This document shows, piece after piece, positions 1 through 13,721 of a stretch of DNA of 64,000 bases. This DNA is from Chelydra serpentina (Eukaryota > Chordata > Testudines > Chelydridae): the NCBI GenBank assembly GCA_037349315.1, contig JBAIAC010000165.1, forward strand, positions 62,001 to 126,000, given 5' to 3'. Both the position numbers and the translations under genes were made by a program. Each line of letters starts with the position of its first letter. Positions within the stretch are counted from its first letter, which is position 1. A model generated the notes under the pieces. It worked only from the letters and a program-made list of their open reading frames with translations, did no database searches and was not told where the DNA came from.

Positions 1-236
1 CCGGGGGCTGGCGCTGGCGAGTGCCCCGGCTGGAGCGGAGAACCGGCCGCCGGCCCGCCCGGTTCCCTGCCTGGGAACTCCCCTCCCCGGGCTCCCGTCC
101 GCTTCCAACAAACTTCGGAGCCAGAAACCCCCTTGGGCCCGGTCCTACCCGCTTCAGACTCGCTGGGTCTAGCTCTGGCCCTGGCTGAGAGAGGTCGTGT
201 CTGAGCCCAACCGCCGCCCCGTGTAGACATGGCTGG
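1..236 (+). other. CpG-rich segment, possible 5' untranslated exon of ZNF710
   Basis: These bases are GC- and CpG-rich, and the sequence becomes AT-rich immediately afterwards. They end in a good splice donor, CTGG followed by GTGAGG at 237. ZNF710 is known to have non-coding first exon(s) far upstream of its first coding exon, so this may be one of them or the edge of its CpG island. That is inference from base composition, the donor and strand. No open frame here is convincing. RNA data would settle it. Confidence 0.35.
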
Positions 237-1986
237 GTGAGGAGGAGGAATTCTTCCCGTCACCCAGCGCCTGCTGCTCCCAGCGACGGTGGATTCAATC
301 CATTGAGGGAGCAACCCCGTCTGTCCGCCTGTAGTGTAGCCCTGCCTTTACCTTTCCCGATAGACTTGCTGTTGGGCCTTCTTTCTCAGCAGGATGGATT
401 GTGGTTTTGTGGAGCACCTGATGTTAGCTGGTAGGTCCATTCTGGGCTAAGGGTTAGACTCAAGGGAGAGAAGGGGAAATAATTTCATCACTAGCCTGGT
501 GTTCTGTAAAAGTACATATGTTCATGGTACTTAGAGATGGGAAGAGCCTGGCTGAATAGGTTGTGTTCATCTAATGCAAATATTTGAGGGTTAGGACCCA
601 CTCTCACCTGCCCTCTTTTATCTACACCTCTTATATTGCAAACCGATCTCGCCTGCCTTCGGGAACATTTCAGGACAAAAATCTCCTACAGTTTCACAAA
701 GACTTTGTTCATGAGACCTCTGGTCTTACTGGTAACCAACTTGTTTTGTGACTCCCTCCTTTGGAAAGTCTTGCACATGGTGAGGCGCTTTCCCTTCTTA
801 CAATCCCCTGTAATCAACTGACAGAATATAATAATTAATGGACTTTATTTAAACACATTGTGTTGCAAGAGAGGAGGGGTGGTCAAGGCAGAAGATGCAG
901 CTCTGGGAGGTTAAAACTCCTCTTAAAATATAAAAAACCTGGAAACACGAAAAGTAGAGAAGGCTGGTTAGTCTCTATGCTTCAGTCAGAACGGACAAGT
1001 TGTTTGTGGCATAGATGAGTTAAGCTGATTTGCTCCAAGGCCTCACACTAAGGATTAAACTGTCTTCGCAGAATCGGTTTTAAACACCATTGTACAATGG
1101 TTCTGGTGGACTCTGTTTAAACATGGTTTGTCTGGCCAATGTGGATCAGGCATAACCATTTAAAAACTGCATTCTAGGCTAGTTGGAGACTTAAGAAATC
1201 TAATATCCTCAGATGAACTCTGGAAAGGTTGTGGATAGGAACTTGTTTTACCATCTCCTGGGGATCTGTTCAAAGTAACCCAATTTTGGCAGCAAACCAA
1301 GGGACAATTTTTAATTATGGGTTTTAGACTTCCCCTTGACTCGTGAAACATTCCTATTGGAGTCTTTCCTCAAGTTCTTTTGATCAAACAACGCATCTGA
1401 TTATGGCAATGAAAATCCTTCTGGCAAAGAAATGGATGTGCCCCTCTCTCCGTTCTAGAGAAATGATTTAAACAAAAAAAGAGTGAGGAATACCCTTCCA
1501 ATGGAAAAACTCCACAACTGGAGGCTAAATACATATGGCCATCTTGCAACATGGTTCCCATTTTATGACTCTGCTAGACTGATGGGCTCCATAAATATAG
1601 ATAACACATTCTTTCCATATACAAGGTTAAAGAAAAATAGATAATTTCAGTATTATTACAAACTTTATGCGAGTAAAGTTGTTTCTTCACCAAATAGGAC
1701 TTCTTTTCACCTTGTTTGTGTTCTGTTTAATCATTATGATGTAGTTTTAGTTTTATTAGACTAAAAAATATAAAGGGATTGTGATTTGTAAATGAGTTTA
1801 GTAAATACCCCTCAGAGACAGGATGAATGAGATTGTCAGAAGCATTGTGTTAATGAATAGGCAATGGACTATTTGTGCATGAGCCACAGTGATTATTTCA
1901 GGACATTTGCTGCTAAGTGAGACAAACATTCCATATTGATAAATGTGGTTTGTTTGTTTTTCGTATTAATTTTATATTGAGACGTA

Positions 1987-2111
1987 GGCCCCAATTCCGA
2001 GAGGTATTTTCTCACATGCCTAACTCTCTAGCACAGTCCTGTTAACTTCAATTGAACTAATCAGATGCGTAAAGTTAGGCACCTGCTTCAGTCCCTTGCC
2101 AAATTGGGACC
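1987..2111. repeat. palindromic MITE-like repeat
   Basis: The ends are imperfect inverted repeats, GGCCCCAATTCCG on the left and CAAATTGGGACC on the right. The interior is a weak palindrome around a run like CACATGCCTAACT facing AGTTAGGCACCTG. This layout matches a palindromic element common in turtle and bird DNA. The family name is not certain. Confidence 0.5.
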
Positions 2112-2576
2112 ATAATAAAAATAGGCTAGTGTCGGTGGGTGGTGAGTTACCATTATTACTCCTGACTGACTAGGAATTGCTCATACTCTACTGTTCTTGC
2201 TCCCCTGTCTGCCTCTTCCCACTCAACCCAGTTGTTTTGTTGGTCCACGTGTTCTGTCTTGGCTTTTAGACTGGATGCTCTTTCAGAGAAGGACTGTACT
2301 TTTCTACATGTTTGTTCAGTGTGTGATGTCACCGCTCAGGGCAGCTGCACCTGTATTCCTTCCTCCTCTGCAGTCCAGCAAGGGCATCCACTTCGAGGCT
2401 TCTGGCTCCCCAGCTGTCACCTCTCTTGGGCGGAGACCTGTGTGTCTCGCCCTCCTGACGTGATTTTTCCCAGGGTGCACAGTTCCCTACCTACACGGTT
2501 CTTCCCCGCAAGCCAGGCCAGCGTCTGCACTTTGCTCACTCTTCAAAGCCTGTGAACAAGGTAATTGCTCAACGTA

Positions 2577-2825
2577 AGGGCTTGTCTTGACGTACAGCGC
2601 TACAGCGGTGCAGCTGTGCCATGGAGCGCGTTAGTGAAGACGCTACTATGCTGACAGGAGAGCACAGTTAACCCATCTCCCTGTGAGGTGGTAGCTATGT
2701 CAACAGGGGAAGCTCTTCCATAGCCAGAGCCGGGTATAACTGTCGCTCGGGGTGTGTTTTGGTTTTTTTACACCCCAAGCGATGTAGTTATACCGATAAT
2801 GGTCTGTAGTGTAGACCTGGCCTGA
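2577..2825. mobile_element. MITE copy A of a three-copy family
   Basis: The copy begins AGGGCTTGTCTTGACGTACA and ends with a degenerate inverted counterpart, TGTAGTGTAGACCTGGCCT. The middle carries a CACCCCAAGCGATGTAGTTA block. Related sequence occurs at 17862-18087 and, inverted, at 25176-25417. It has no coding capacity, and it is typical of non-autonomous DNA transposons in turtle genomes. Confidence 0.6.
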
Positions 2826-4449
2826 GTTACAACACCACTGTTTCTAAGCAAGCGCAGTGAAAGCATTACAGAGAAAACATTAAAACAATAAAGGGGCCAA
2901 CCCGCATGCTAATAAGATTACCAGAGATCACCCCAACTCCATCAGCGGCTCTGATAGGAGTCAGTCCTTCAAACCCCACCAGGAGGGTTTTCTGTGGTTG
3001 CAAGTTCATAACGGCATTCTTTTAGAACAGGCATGCCATGCATTGGTTAATCTTTCCTTGATGCAGTCTGGGCCTTTGATTTTCAGATTCCAGGAACAGG
3101 AAATCAGCAGACAGTGATTCCTTCCTCAGGGCGTAGCTTCAAAAGACTTTTTTTTTTTTTTTCCTCGCCTAATCAGAGGTGAGAAATTTGCAATCATCTC
3201 CCCATAGGGATTTCCCAGGCAAACCACTTGCCACTGTTTGTTCAAAAGCCCATTCTTGTCTGGCCCGTTGTTCAATATAGTCCTTTGAAGTTCATAACAT
3301 TTCCCAGGGCTCACAATAATACAGAACCTTTGCATTTATTACTGTGAACTCCAAAGATGATTAAACTTAATACATTTTTTTCAAGGATATTGCAGGAAAT
3401 TGCCATATCTGTCACATCTAGCATAATGGGGGTCTGACCTATTTGGCCTGTAAGTTCTACTGCAATATAAATAAACCTTCTAAAAGTTCTAGTTTGTGTC
3501 TCTTTTGGTACACATTTTATATAGCTGCTGCTGTGTCTTTTATTTGTCTTGTTTGAGGTGGAGGCCCAAGGGCCTGGCTGCTATGCAGCATTCCAACCTA
3601 GGGGGCATGTCAAGGCTGTTCCCTTCATCTCAGGCTATGGATTTGGGGGCAGACGGTGTATTCCAAGTGGGGCGCTTAGAGCTTTTACCCTTTCTTTTTT
3701 ATTCTGGTCTGCCACATTCCCCCCTTTAGCCCCAATTAGCTGCACTCTGTGCTCTCCCCTTCCCCAAACCAATTGTGATGGGCACAGTAGTGGTTAGACT
3801 GTAATAAGTTGGCCTGATTCAGGCTGTCCCATTTTTAGATACACCTTTTCCCCGAAGAGAAGCTTATTTGAAAGGCGTCATACTCTTGTCTTCTCTAATT
3901 TTGACGGAGGTTAGCTTGGAGACCAAGAGCATTGAAGTTTGAGGTTTCTTATCCTTTAAGTCAGGGAGTAGTGTTGAATCTTCAATAAGGAGAACTTTGC
4001 TCCCACCTGTGTCAGTCAAAATAAGCTGAGTTAAAACAAGTGTTAAACAAAGTTTTAAAAAAATTCTAACTAAAAATCCATTTCCTCCTCAACTGTTCAG
4101 GTTTCACTTTCCTAGCACTTGTGACATCATAATCCTTTGATTTCTCAACTCTTCTATAGGGTCTCCCAGGCCAAACAGAGGAGACAACCTCCATTTCCGC
4201 TGGAGGGGAAAAAACAGCAAGAGGGGAGGGAAAAAAAAGTATTTTTTTTAAATGTCAGGCCTTCTCAACCTCTGTGAACATTGTAAAGAAGCTCCCCTTT
4301 CCCTTTGCCCCCTCCTCCAACCATAATCCACACACCCTGCCCTCCCTCCCCTCTTTTCAGGCCACCTCTGGTCTTACTGTAGAGAGGCTAAAGGAGAGGG
4401 ACAATGTCTGAAATGTTCTCAAATGTAGGGAAAGAAAAGAGCGCACAGG

Positions 4450-6106
4450 AAGTTCACCTGGGTTCTTGAAAAACTTTTTTCCTGGTTACAAAGATGAAGT
4501 GCTCTGAGAGATTGAGGTGACTGAAGTAGTAGTGCTGGAGCAAACTGATAATTTAAAATGCGATAAGTCACCTGGCCCACCTGGTAAATCATCTGTGGGA
4601 TCTGAAGGAACATAACTAGGAAGTAGTAGAAGTAGCGGCCAACAAAATTATGCAATCTTTAATTTAAAAACAGCCACTGTTCCAGAGAATTGGAAGGTAG
4701 CAAATCTTGCCCCCATAATTTAAAAAGGCTGTAGGAGAAATCTGGGGAATTATAGATCTATAAGCCTTACATCTGCATCTGCCAAATTGGTTTAATTGAC
4801 AATTAATAACAAAACACCTGGAAGATCATGATCTGATCGGGTCTAACCAGCATGTATTCCACAAAGGAAAATCGTATCCCACTAATCTCTTAGAATTCTT
4901 TGAACATGTCAAGAAAGTAGTGGATGAAGGAGAACCAGTTAACATAATATATTTAGATTTCCAAAGGGCCTCTGAGAAGACCCCACACAAGAGACTACTG
5001 AAGAATTTGTCGTAGGGTAAGAGGCAAAGTTGTCATGGCTCAAAAAATGGCTAGGAGACAGAAAGCAACAAGTAGGATTAAATGGTCAGTTTTTATCATG
5101 GCCAAAGGTTAAGAGCGGAGTCTGTAAGGTTCTGTGCTAGTCCTGTGTTTAATTATCTGGAAAGGTGGGGTGACCGAATTTATAGGTTACACAAAGTTCA
5201 GGTTAGTTAGGACTAGAGAGGATTGTGAGGAACTAGAGTGAGACCTATACAAGGTAGAGGAATGGACAGCATGATTGCAAATGAAATTTAATGTTGATAA
5301 ATGAGAAATAATGCACATTGGAGAGAAAGTTTAAACTTTTATTCACCTTACAAGTTCCTAAATTAACTGTATCAACCTAAGAAAGTGACCTGGATGTCAT
5401 TGTGGACAGTTCAATAAAAACTTCTGTGTAATTTGCAATTGTAGTCAAAAGACTAACACAATGTTGGAGTGCACAGGAAATGAGAGAGAAAATAATACTA
5501 AAAGTATCATAATGCCTTTATATATATCCACTTTCATCTGGATACTCTGTGCTGTGTTGGTCACTCCATCTAAAACAGAATATTGCAGAAGTAGAGGGGC
5601 TTCAGAGAAGAGCAACTGGAATGATCATAGGCCTGGGGAAAGTTCTCATTAAGAGAGACTGAAAAGAAGAAGAGGACAGTCAATGAAATTAAAAGTGGGA
5701 AATTCACAGCCGATAAAAGGAAATACTTTTCTACACGGTGTGTGATGAAACTGTTGAACTAATTGCTATAGGAAGTCATTGAGGCCAAGAACTTAAAGGT
5801 GATTGAACAGTGACCTGAATATCCAGAGTTGTCACAACTCCTGTCCCTTCCAAAATATTTGTCATTAAACCTTATGCATCAAGACTTACGCCAATCTCTA
5901 ACTCTTACAGATCAGGATGAGACACTGTGTGTGTGGGGGGGGGGGGGCAGCAGGCAGGCATGCAGATAGATTATCCCACAGACATCTGTCTGCTGCAGGC
6001 TTCTTGCACTGTCCTTTGAAACATCTGGTTCTACTCTGAGACAGGATACTGAACTAGGTGGACCTCCGATCTGATCTAGTCTGGCAATTCCTATCTTTCT
6101 ATGAAA
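4450..6106 (+). mobile_element. CR1 LINE, decayed 3' part of ORF2 plus 3' end
   Basis: The plus strand reads as a CR1 reverse transcriptase with many frameshifts and stops. Recognisable pieces include a GATAAGTCACCTGGCC block near 4560 and the reading around 4690-5000 that resembles the RT palm region. The typical 3' end of CR1 follows, with GAGACAGGATACTG near 6040 and a short TTTCTATGAA tail. The reading frame is broken throughout, so the copy cannot be active. A G-run at 5934-5947 lies inside it. Confidence 0.8.
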
Positions 6107-6309
6107 CTCTGCCATTCTGGATTTGCTGTGGAGAGCTCTTTGAGCGAAAAGGTGTTCCTGGGTTTGCAGGGGGAGTTTACACTTAAGGAAACCTGGGCAG
6201 CTCCAAAAACCTAGAATAAATGTGTACTGTAGTAAAGGGATTGTGACAAGCAAAAGCAGATATGTGATCTGCAGTGGTCCATTACTTAGGGCAGAGATTC
6301 TCAATCAGA

Positions 6310-6560
6310 GAAAGGTAACTACATAGGTGTAACATACTTAGACTTTTGTAAGGTGTTTGACTTTTGTACCTCAAGATCTTCTGATTAGAAAACTAGCATG
6401 CAATATCAGTAATGCATTTGTTAAATAGATTGACCTCAATCAGTCAGAGTTTTTAAAAAGTAGTTGCCAATGGGGAGCCATCATGGGGGAGTGTTTCTAG
6501 TGGGGTTGCATAGGAGATGGAAAATTAATAAGGATTTCAACAGGGAGAGACGGACAAATT
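6310..6560 (+). mobile_element. CR1 LINE fragment
   Basis: A second plus-strand CR1 piece starts at TAACATACTTAGACTTTTGT and includes a match to the RT segment around GTAGTTGCCAATGGGGAGCC. It is a short broken internal fragment, probably from a different CR1 insertion than the copy just upstream. Confidence 0.6.
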
Positions 6561-8946
6561 CTGGCAATGTCCCCCAATGCTGGTGATAAGCCCCTTTTGA
6601 CAAAGGAGATATGGAAGGAAAATGAAAGTTTGGGTAAAAAATCGTGACCATTTCTATTGTGATGTTGGGGACTTCAGGTGTGAGTTCAGAACAATGATTA
6701 TGAAGTCAGACATAAGATAAGGACTTCCATCTTGGATGCATTTGGCTGTAGGAAGTCCTGTCATGCCCAGGTGCTGGCAGTCAAGGCAGGTAGATAGGGC
6801 ATTCTTTGATCTGTCATCTGAGGGAAGTGTAGTGTTGTGTGTCGCCCACATATAAATGATGTGTAAGTTTGAAGCTAATACAGCGGGATCTCTGATGATG
6901 AAAAGCTGGTAAAGGACTGGATCTTGTGACATGTTAGGGTAGATGGCCTGGAGAGAACAGTTAGAAAGGTTGGTTTGAAGCCAGAAGAGAAGGGTGTCAG
7001 AGACACCTGTTTTCCCAAGGTATTTCAGAAGGGAAGTGGCTGCTGGTACTGAAAGTCACACTGGGATCAGGAGAGGCATGAAGCTGGTTATTAATGACCC
7101 GAATGTAGCCTATGACTCTAGTCCAGGAATGTAACTGGGCCTGACCGTAGCTGCTGCCTCCTTGTTTTTTCCTTTAAGTTCTGGAAGTTTTTGGGGTCCT
7201 TAATACATAGTTACCCTGCCAGATGTGTGGCTCGGATCTGTTTGGTGGGCGTGCACGCTCTCTTTCTCTCTCACACACTCACGGGTACATATATCAAAGT
7301 GAACCTGGAACATAATGGGAAATTCAGATCTTGGCTCCTGCAAATCCGTGACCATCTATGGCACTGTATGCAGATGATGCTGATTCCCAGGAGGGCTGGG
7401 CTGAGCTGGAATTGGAGTTTCATGGCAACCTTGTTTTCCGTCCGTTTGAATCGAACTCTTAACACTAGTTAGGGAAAGCGTTCGCTTGTAGGGAGCTGTC
7501 CTCAGCGCTGTCCTGCCTGAGAGAGGGAGCAAACTGGAGCCTGTGTACCGCTGCCTGCCTCTGTCGTATGGGAGAGAAGCTTCGGGTTCAAAGGTTCTTT
7601 GCACTTGCTGGGTCTGCAATCTTCTCCCGAGCCTGAAGACAAGACTCTTTCCATGTGAATCTCTTCTAATTAGGAGATGGTCTGGGGAAGAACTTATTTA
7701 TCCAGGCGGGGTGGTAGGCAGCGATGTTTGTACATGCTCATTGATTTTAGACTTCGAAATCTGCATGACAGAGCCAGATTTTCTCCTTTATTGAGCAGTG
7801 TTTAATTCACGCTGGTGCTGGGAGAGACCGTGAAGGTAGCTTGGCATGCTGGCCAGACATAATTGATACCTGGCTGTAATGTGTAGGGTCTAGAGAAGAA
7901 TTTCATGTCTGAAAGCATTACAAAGCTATCTGCTCTCGTGTACAGATTACTTGCGGTTTTTGGTAGATGTTGGTGTGTTTTAAAGAGAGAATTTATTTGG
8001 TATTTGTTTCAGAGAGAGAACTTGTACTTTAATGTATTTAAAAATCAGAATAAACACCCTATTGTAGTTTGGAAACATATGGCGTATGTCCATTTCAGAC
8101 TCCAGCTGCTGTCTAATCTGACTTCTTCAGGGGAGAGAACTCGAACAGATGCACATAAATTTGGTTTGTATTATTTTGTCCATGTTCTTCAACAGTTACG
8201 CAACAAAGTCTCTTAATGCAAGTTAGGTTATTAGATGGTTTTCATACAGTGATAAAGTTGAATAAATCCTTTTTCTTGTCTTCATCTTTTCTTGATGCTC
8301 CCTGAGTCAGGCCTCCGTGCCTTTGAGGTTTTTTTGACTAGAACTACAGAACGTGTCTGTGCCAGAGATCTACACATTTCAAAGATTCTTCCTCTGGTGT
8401 TCTACTTGCTGTCATGGTGTGTTGCTGTTTTCCTTACCGTGGTTCTTGCTTTTTTGGTTAAGGGTTTCAGTGTTGTCCATTAAGACTCCTGCTTTCAGAG
8501 ATTTGACTTGGTTGTAAAAGTCATTCTAGGCAGTAATTTTGTTTATAAAATGTATAACAAAAATAAACTTGTCATCTTCATCGTGATTATTTTATGTTTG
8601 CCAATTTTAAAAAATTCTGAATTTTGCTTTTAGACTTAATTTTTTCCCTATACTGTATTAACTCCCTCTCATGATAAACTTTGTTATACAGACTGGTTAA
8701 CATACATGCATAGGAAAGGGTTTTTGATTCACCCACCCCAGTGAAAATTTCCTGAGACTTGGTAAACCAAGTGAAGGTTGGATTTGGCTTATCTGACGTT
8801 CACCTTTAGCCTTACTCAAAGCTGAGCAGAAACTTTTTTTTGTTTTTTTTAAAGCCTGTCACAATCTGACCTACCTGTCTCTCCTGCACCAGTGCGAGAC
8901 GCACAGAGAGAGAGATCAACTAATAGTGCAAATCTTTGAACTATCT

Positions 8947-9026
8947 GGGGGCTGATTCGGCTCTCCTTTACCCCAGTTTCACAGTGGAGTTACTCCTGAT
9001 TTACACCAGTGATCAGAATGGGCCCC
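8947..9026. repeat. short MITE-like repeat
   Basis: The block runs from GGGGCTGATTCGGCTCTCC to TTTACACCAGTGATCAGAA and includes GGAGTTACTCCTGATTTACA. It resembles a small palindromic repeat frequent in turtles. Only part of the palindrome is present here. Confidence 0.4.
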
Positions 9027-12000
9027 GTTTTTTCCAAGATTTCTTTCTTAGCCATGAATTTAAATTAAATAAACTCAGAACAATGGTCCATGATGCTTTC
9101 GAAACCACCAGTTGATGACAACACTAACCTCCCCTTTCTTTATATCAGTGATGTCCAACCTCTGCCCCTTGGGCGTGACAATATGGAGAAGAAAATACAA
9201 ATTTGATCATTAATTGAAGTGTTTCCTGAGCCACACCCTGTAATTTTTTAAGCTCAAGTGTCTGCATGAGTCCCGCTGCCTCCCATCACTTCCCCTGCAG
9301 CCTCAGGAGCAGCTAATTGGTGAGAACTGATCGTTCTCTGAGCAACAGTTGCCTCTTCCCTGTGCATCTGCTTAGCATTCCCCAGGACAGCTTGCTGCAT
9401 GGCAGCGTTGTTGGTGCTCTCAGGAAAGCAGGAGAGGAACCTAGAAGGGTGGCTCCTCTCTCCCACCCGGAGTCACCCAGGAGAGGGAGGAAATGTTGAG
9501 AAACAACAGCTAGTCTGGTTCCCTGATTCTCTGCCGCAGCCCTGAGTGTCGGCTGGGGGTGCTCGAACTTGTGCAGCTGGCCGTGGGCTCCAAAGTGACC
9601 ATGCACCCGATGGAGAGAGCCGTTGTGCAGTCTGCTCCGTCCATTCATCCCAGATGTGGGCCCTGCACCAGGGGCTGTGGGCAGGGAGGCATGTAAGCCA
9701 CCTTTTGTGGCTCTGTGCCCACTGGGCACTCCCTCACACGGAGGATGGGGAGGTTTCCACTCCTTTGGCCCCTGGGTAGCACAAAGGGGGCAGGACAAAA
9801 GTACAACACAGAAAATCTGCCGCGAAGTTTTGATTGTGGCCCCTGGCCTTTATAAATAGGGTTGGGCCTTTGGGCCTGGGAGCGGGTTCCTTTCAGGAGC
9901 TTTATCACCGCTTCTGGAGGCTGACGCTTTTCTCCTTCCAGGCAGCTGAGCACCCCCGAGCCCAGCTTGCTGCTAGTCCACCTGAACCAGCAGCTCCAGA
10001 TACTGTGGTTACAGGGAAACCAAGAATTTTGGCCTTGGGTCTTGATGGGTATATTCATAAACGTCTTGTTTAAAAATTAAACCCTTGGGTTGTTTTACGT
10101 CTCAAGGCACATTGTTAGTTGAAATCTTACACATCCTCTCTGAGAAGTGTTGCAGTTCCTCTTCTAAACCAAGGCCAGCACAATCATCTGCTTTATTTTT
10201 ATGGGTAATTTTCATTCACCAAAATCATGGTGTCTACAAGTTTGGATAAATATCAAGGCCCAGCCTATGGCATCCAGAAACCAGGCAGGCTTGAAGTCCA
10301 CTTGCAGTTCGTATTCCTAGGCGCTCTAGCGAGCAATAGGGAGAAAAGAGTGATAGAATTACAGAAGAATAAATGCTTACTTGTTCTACATTTCTTTCCT
10401 GTTTCTTGGTAGCAAATGTTTGTATGTGCTCTAAGGCTCCAGACAGTTTTCCCCCTTAGTCAGTGGAAAGGAAAAATGGCAGACATTTACTGCTTGTCTA
10501 TATTGTCCTTCATTTCCTAGACTCTCTCTCCCCTCGCTCTTTTCCTTTTATATATTTTTTTTTTCCCTGAGCCCTCCCTTTGTTTTTCTTCCTTTGTCCT
10601 TCGTTTCTCCTAACATCCCGGCTAGTGACCAGTGGCCAAGCACCCTATTCATCCAGGGAGACCTGTGAGTCAAAAGCCGGGGCTTATTCCCTGGCCATTC
10701 AGTGGGGAAATGGTGGGGTGCTGGAAATTCTGGGGGAGCAGTATCCCCTCAGAGAGCCAACATGCCAGCTGCTCTGTGGATTTTTTTCCCTAACTCTTGA
10801 GATTAAGAACGTTTCGGTTTCTGTGAGTTTGCAGCTAACAGCACTGGAAATAAAAGGAGCAAGCTGGAGGAGGGCGTTTGGATGTTTTCCCTTGGGGATG
10901 GCTTTGTTTAAAATTTAATACTCTGTGTTGCTCTCTTTCTCTCAAAGAGTAAAAGATGGATGCTAGCTCTTCTCTAACTTGCTGTCACTTTGACACTTTC
11001 TCTCTCTCTCTAGTTTCCTTTCCTCCATCTTTCCAGCACAATTCCATTAAGCCTCTATTGTAGCTGTCCCATTTTTAATACAGACATATTCACAACTTAA
11101 ACTTTAATATTCTGGAATTATTCTGAGTAGAAAGTTAGGCACTCTAGTTCAGCATAGCAGGGTTGAAAGAGCAAGCAGTCAGACACACCTGTCTCCTCTG
11201 TAGTGGGGCAAGTTTTTCTCTTGTTCCTCCCAGACTGCTTCAAGGATCTTTTTAGGAAGACACCAACATGCTGTGCAGATTTCCAGGATGGGTTCTAGCT
11301 AAGTAGTTTACTTTCTTGGAAGTGGTGATTGTCAGGAATGGATTGACTATGCCTGCCTCACTTGTCCTGTCCTTCGGTTTTGAAAGTCAATAACGTTTTC
11401 TCCTTGGCCACGCATTTACTGTTCAAGACCCATATTTGAGTTGCACTTTACCATGTGAGTAGACCCATGACTTTTGAGGTTAGTGACTGCCACTCCGTGT
11501 AAGAGAAGCAGAACTGGGCTCTGCATTCATAGGACTTGTGGCACTCGAGAGAAAATCCTTTTGGAGAAGATTAAATCATAGCTGGTAGAATTGAAAGGAA
11601 TCTCTTGGGTCACAGAATTCAACAAGGAGGGTTGGACTCATTCTTGTCTTTCCCAGTTGTATTCTTCGCTCATTCAGCATGTTTTACAGAACCCCAGTAA
11701 GATAATTTTGGAACTCATCTGCTGAAGACGGTAGGTGTTGATTTATAAAAGGTGTTGTGGTTTTTTTGAGTGGTTGGTTTTATTTCATGATTATCAGCAA
11801 GGTGTACACACAAGCAAATATTTTTTGCAGTTGGATATTCTGTGTATTTATAAGGCCTCCTTCAATGCCATAGAGAGGCAGAGATCGACATTTTAAAACC
11901 TGTGCACACGGTCACAGTAATTGTACACATAAGGGTCACACTGTTTGTCTAAGTTCAAATGACACCAAGAACTGCTCATACTTGGTATCACCATCCTTTA

Positions 12001-13721
12001 CATGTAAGCGTATATACAGACAAGAGAATATTTGTGACGTTGTTATATATTTGTAACCATTTAAATTAATAATAAAAAAGATTTCCCACCCCGGGAGCTG
12101 ATTGGATTTTCCATTGCACAAGCCAACATCTTTTCTTTAGAAGTGTTTTCAAAATGTGCTTGGTGGTGTTGGATTGATCCTTCACATGCCTTGAGGAGCA
12201 AAGCAGTTGTATTCTAGAGGTTGGTTTGATGTCTCGAGTCGAAGGACAAAAATAGGTTATAAAATGCATCCAGGACAGTTGGCACAGTATTCTGTTCAGA
12301 TACACCAGCAGTCAGACAGAGATGATTATGGATCTGTGTATGAAAGGACCCAGTGACCTCCCTGACCCCCTCTGTGCTGGCCAGTTCAGGGCCGGTGTGG
12401 AAGGCCCCTTCGTTCTGTGGCAGACGTGGGCTATGAATGCACCGTTCCCTTTGTGACTGCTTCATCTGTGCCTCTCTCATATACATGGTAACCTTGTGGA
12501 GCTTAAGTGGAGTGGAAGTTCTGAGTTTTTTCACTCCACTACAGACAACTATTAAATTAGGAAAGTAGAGCCCTCTTCTTTTTTCTTTTTCAAGATTCCT
12601 ACTGTAACAGACTTAGCTTTTGTCCGAGTTTTCTTCTCTGTACTCTTTATTGTCACAGAAAGGACATTGCTCATTCAATTTTAAGAGGTGCATTTCCTGC
12701 TTGCTGTTTTTCTGAAGAAGATCCCTTTACTGTAGTGGGACTCATTATAATAACTTGTAACAAAACCCTTGAACTCTACAAATATTTGGTGTAATTTTGG
12801 ATTAGACTTTACACTAGTGATGCAATAACATGGAATGATGATGGAGTTGCTGAAGGAAGTACTTGTCAAAACCACCTGAACTTTTAACAAACTCAACATT
12901 ATTAATGCTGTTTTAGTCAATACAAAAGGAGTATTCCCACAGCAAACTCTAGGGCCTTCCAGGTATTATGAATTACCTGTGGACTGCAGCTAAATGTAAG
13001 CCTTCAAAAAGATTCTAGCTGGTGGCTCACTGAGCCACTTCTTTCCAAGAAATATTTGTCTAGGGGAGCAGATAGAGCCAGTAAGTTTCAAGTTGGTTCG
13101 GAGCAGTGGTAGGAGAAAATTGAGATTATTCATTCCCCATAGTCTAATTGCTCTCAGGAAGGCGGTCAGTTTAAATGTTCCTGTTCGTAATCTGAACTCA
13201 GTATGTCTGATTATCTCTTTGGCGATCTCTCTCGAGCTCATCCTCCTTGTGCCTGGGGGCAATTTAGACTGAGCTGAGAAGAGTGATTGCGTGCTTCTTG
13301 GCTGCCTCCTGCTCCCCTTGGCCTGGTAGGTTCTTCCGGAGACTGTACTGTCATCAGCATGTTTGCCTTTACAGAAGGCCAAATCCTGGCTTACAAACGC
13401 CCAGAGATGGAGTATGTGTAAAGATGTGCGGTTTGGCCTTAAATGCAGAAGGTAGAAATCTCCTGTCTGTTACCAAAACAAGTCTCTGAGTTTATAAAGG
13501 AAGCTGCTCTGCGATGAATCTGTTTGCAAGCATCTGTGAAAGAGCCACTGGAGGGTGGGACATCTCTGTTGTTCTTTCCTTTGGCATAAGTCCTCCCTTA
13601 GTCCTTCCATGCTGACGTAAATTGGGCCTAATCTTGCAGTCTCTGTGACGTCAAAATTCCCACTGCAGCCAATCAGAGTTTGGACTGCATTAGGACTGTA
13701 GGTTCTAGGCTATAAAGCATA

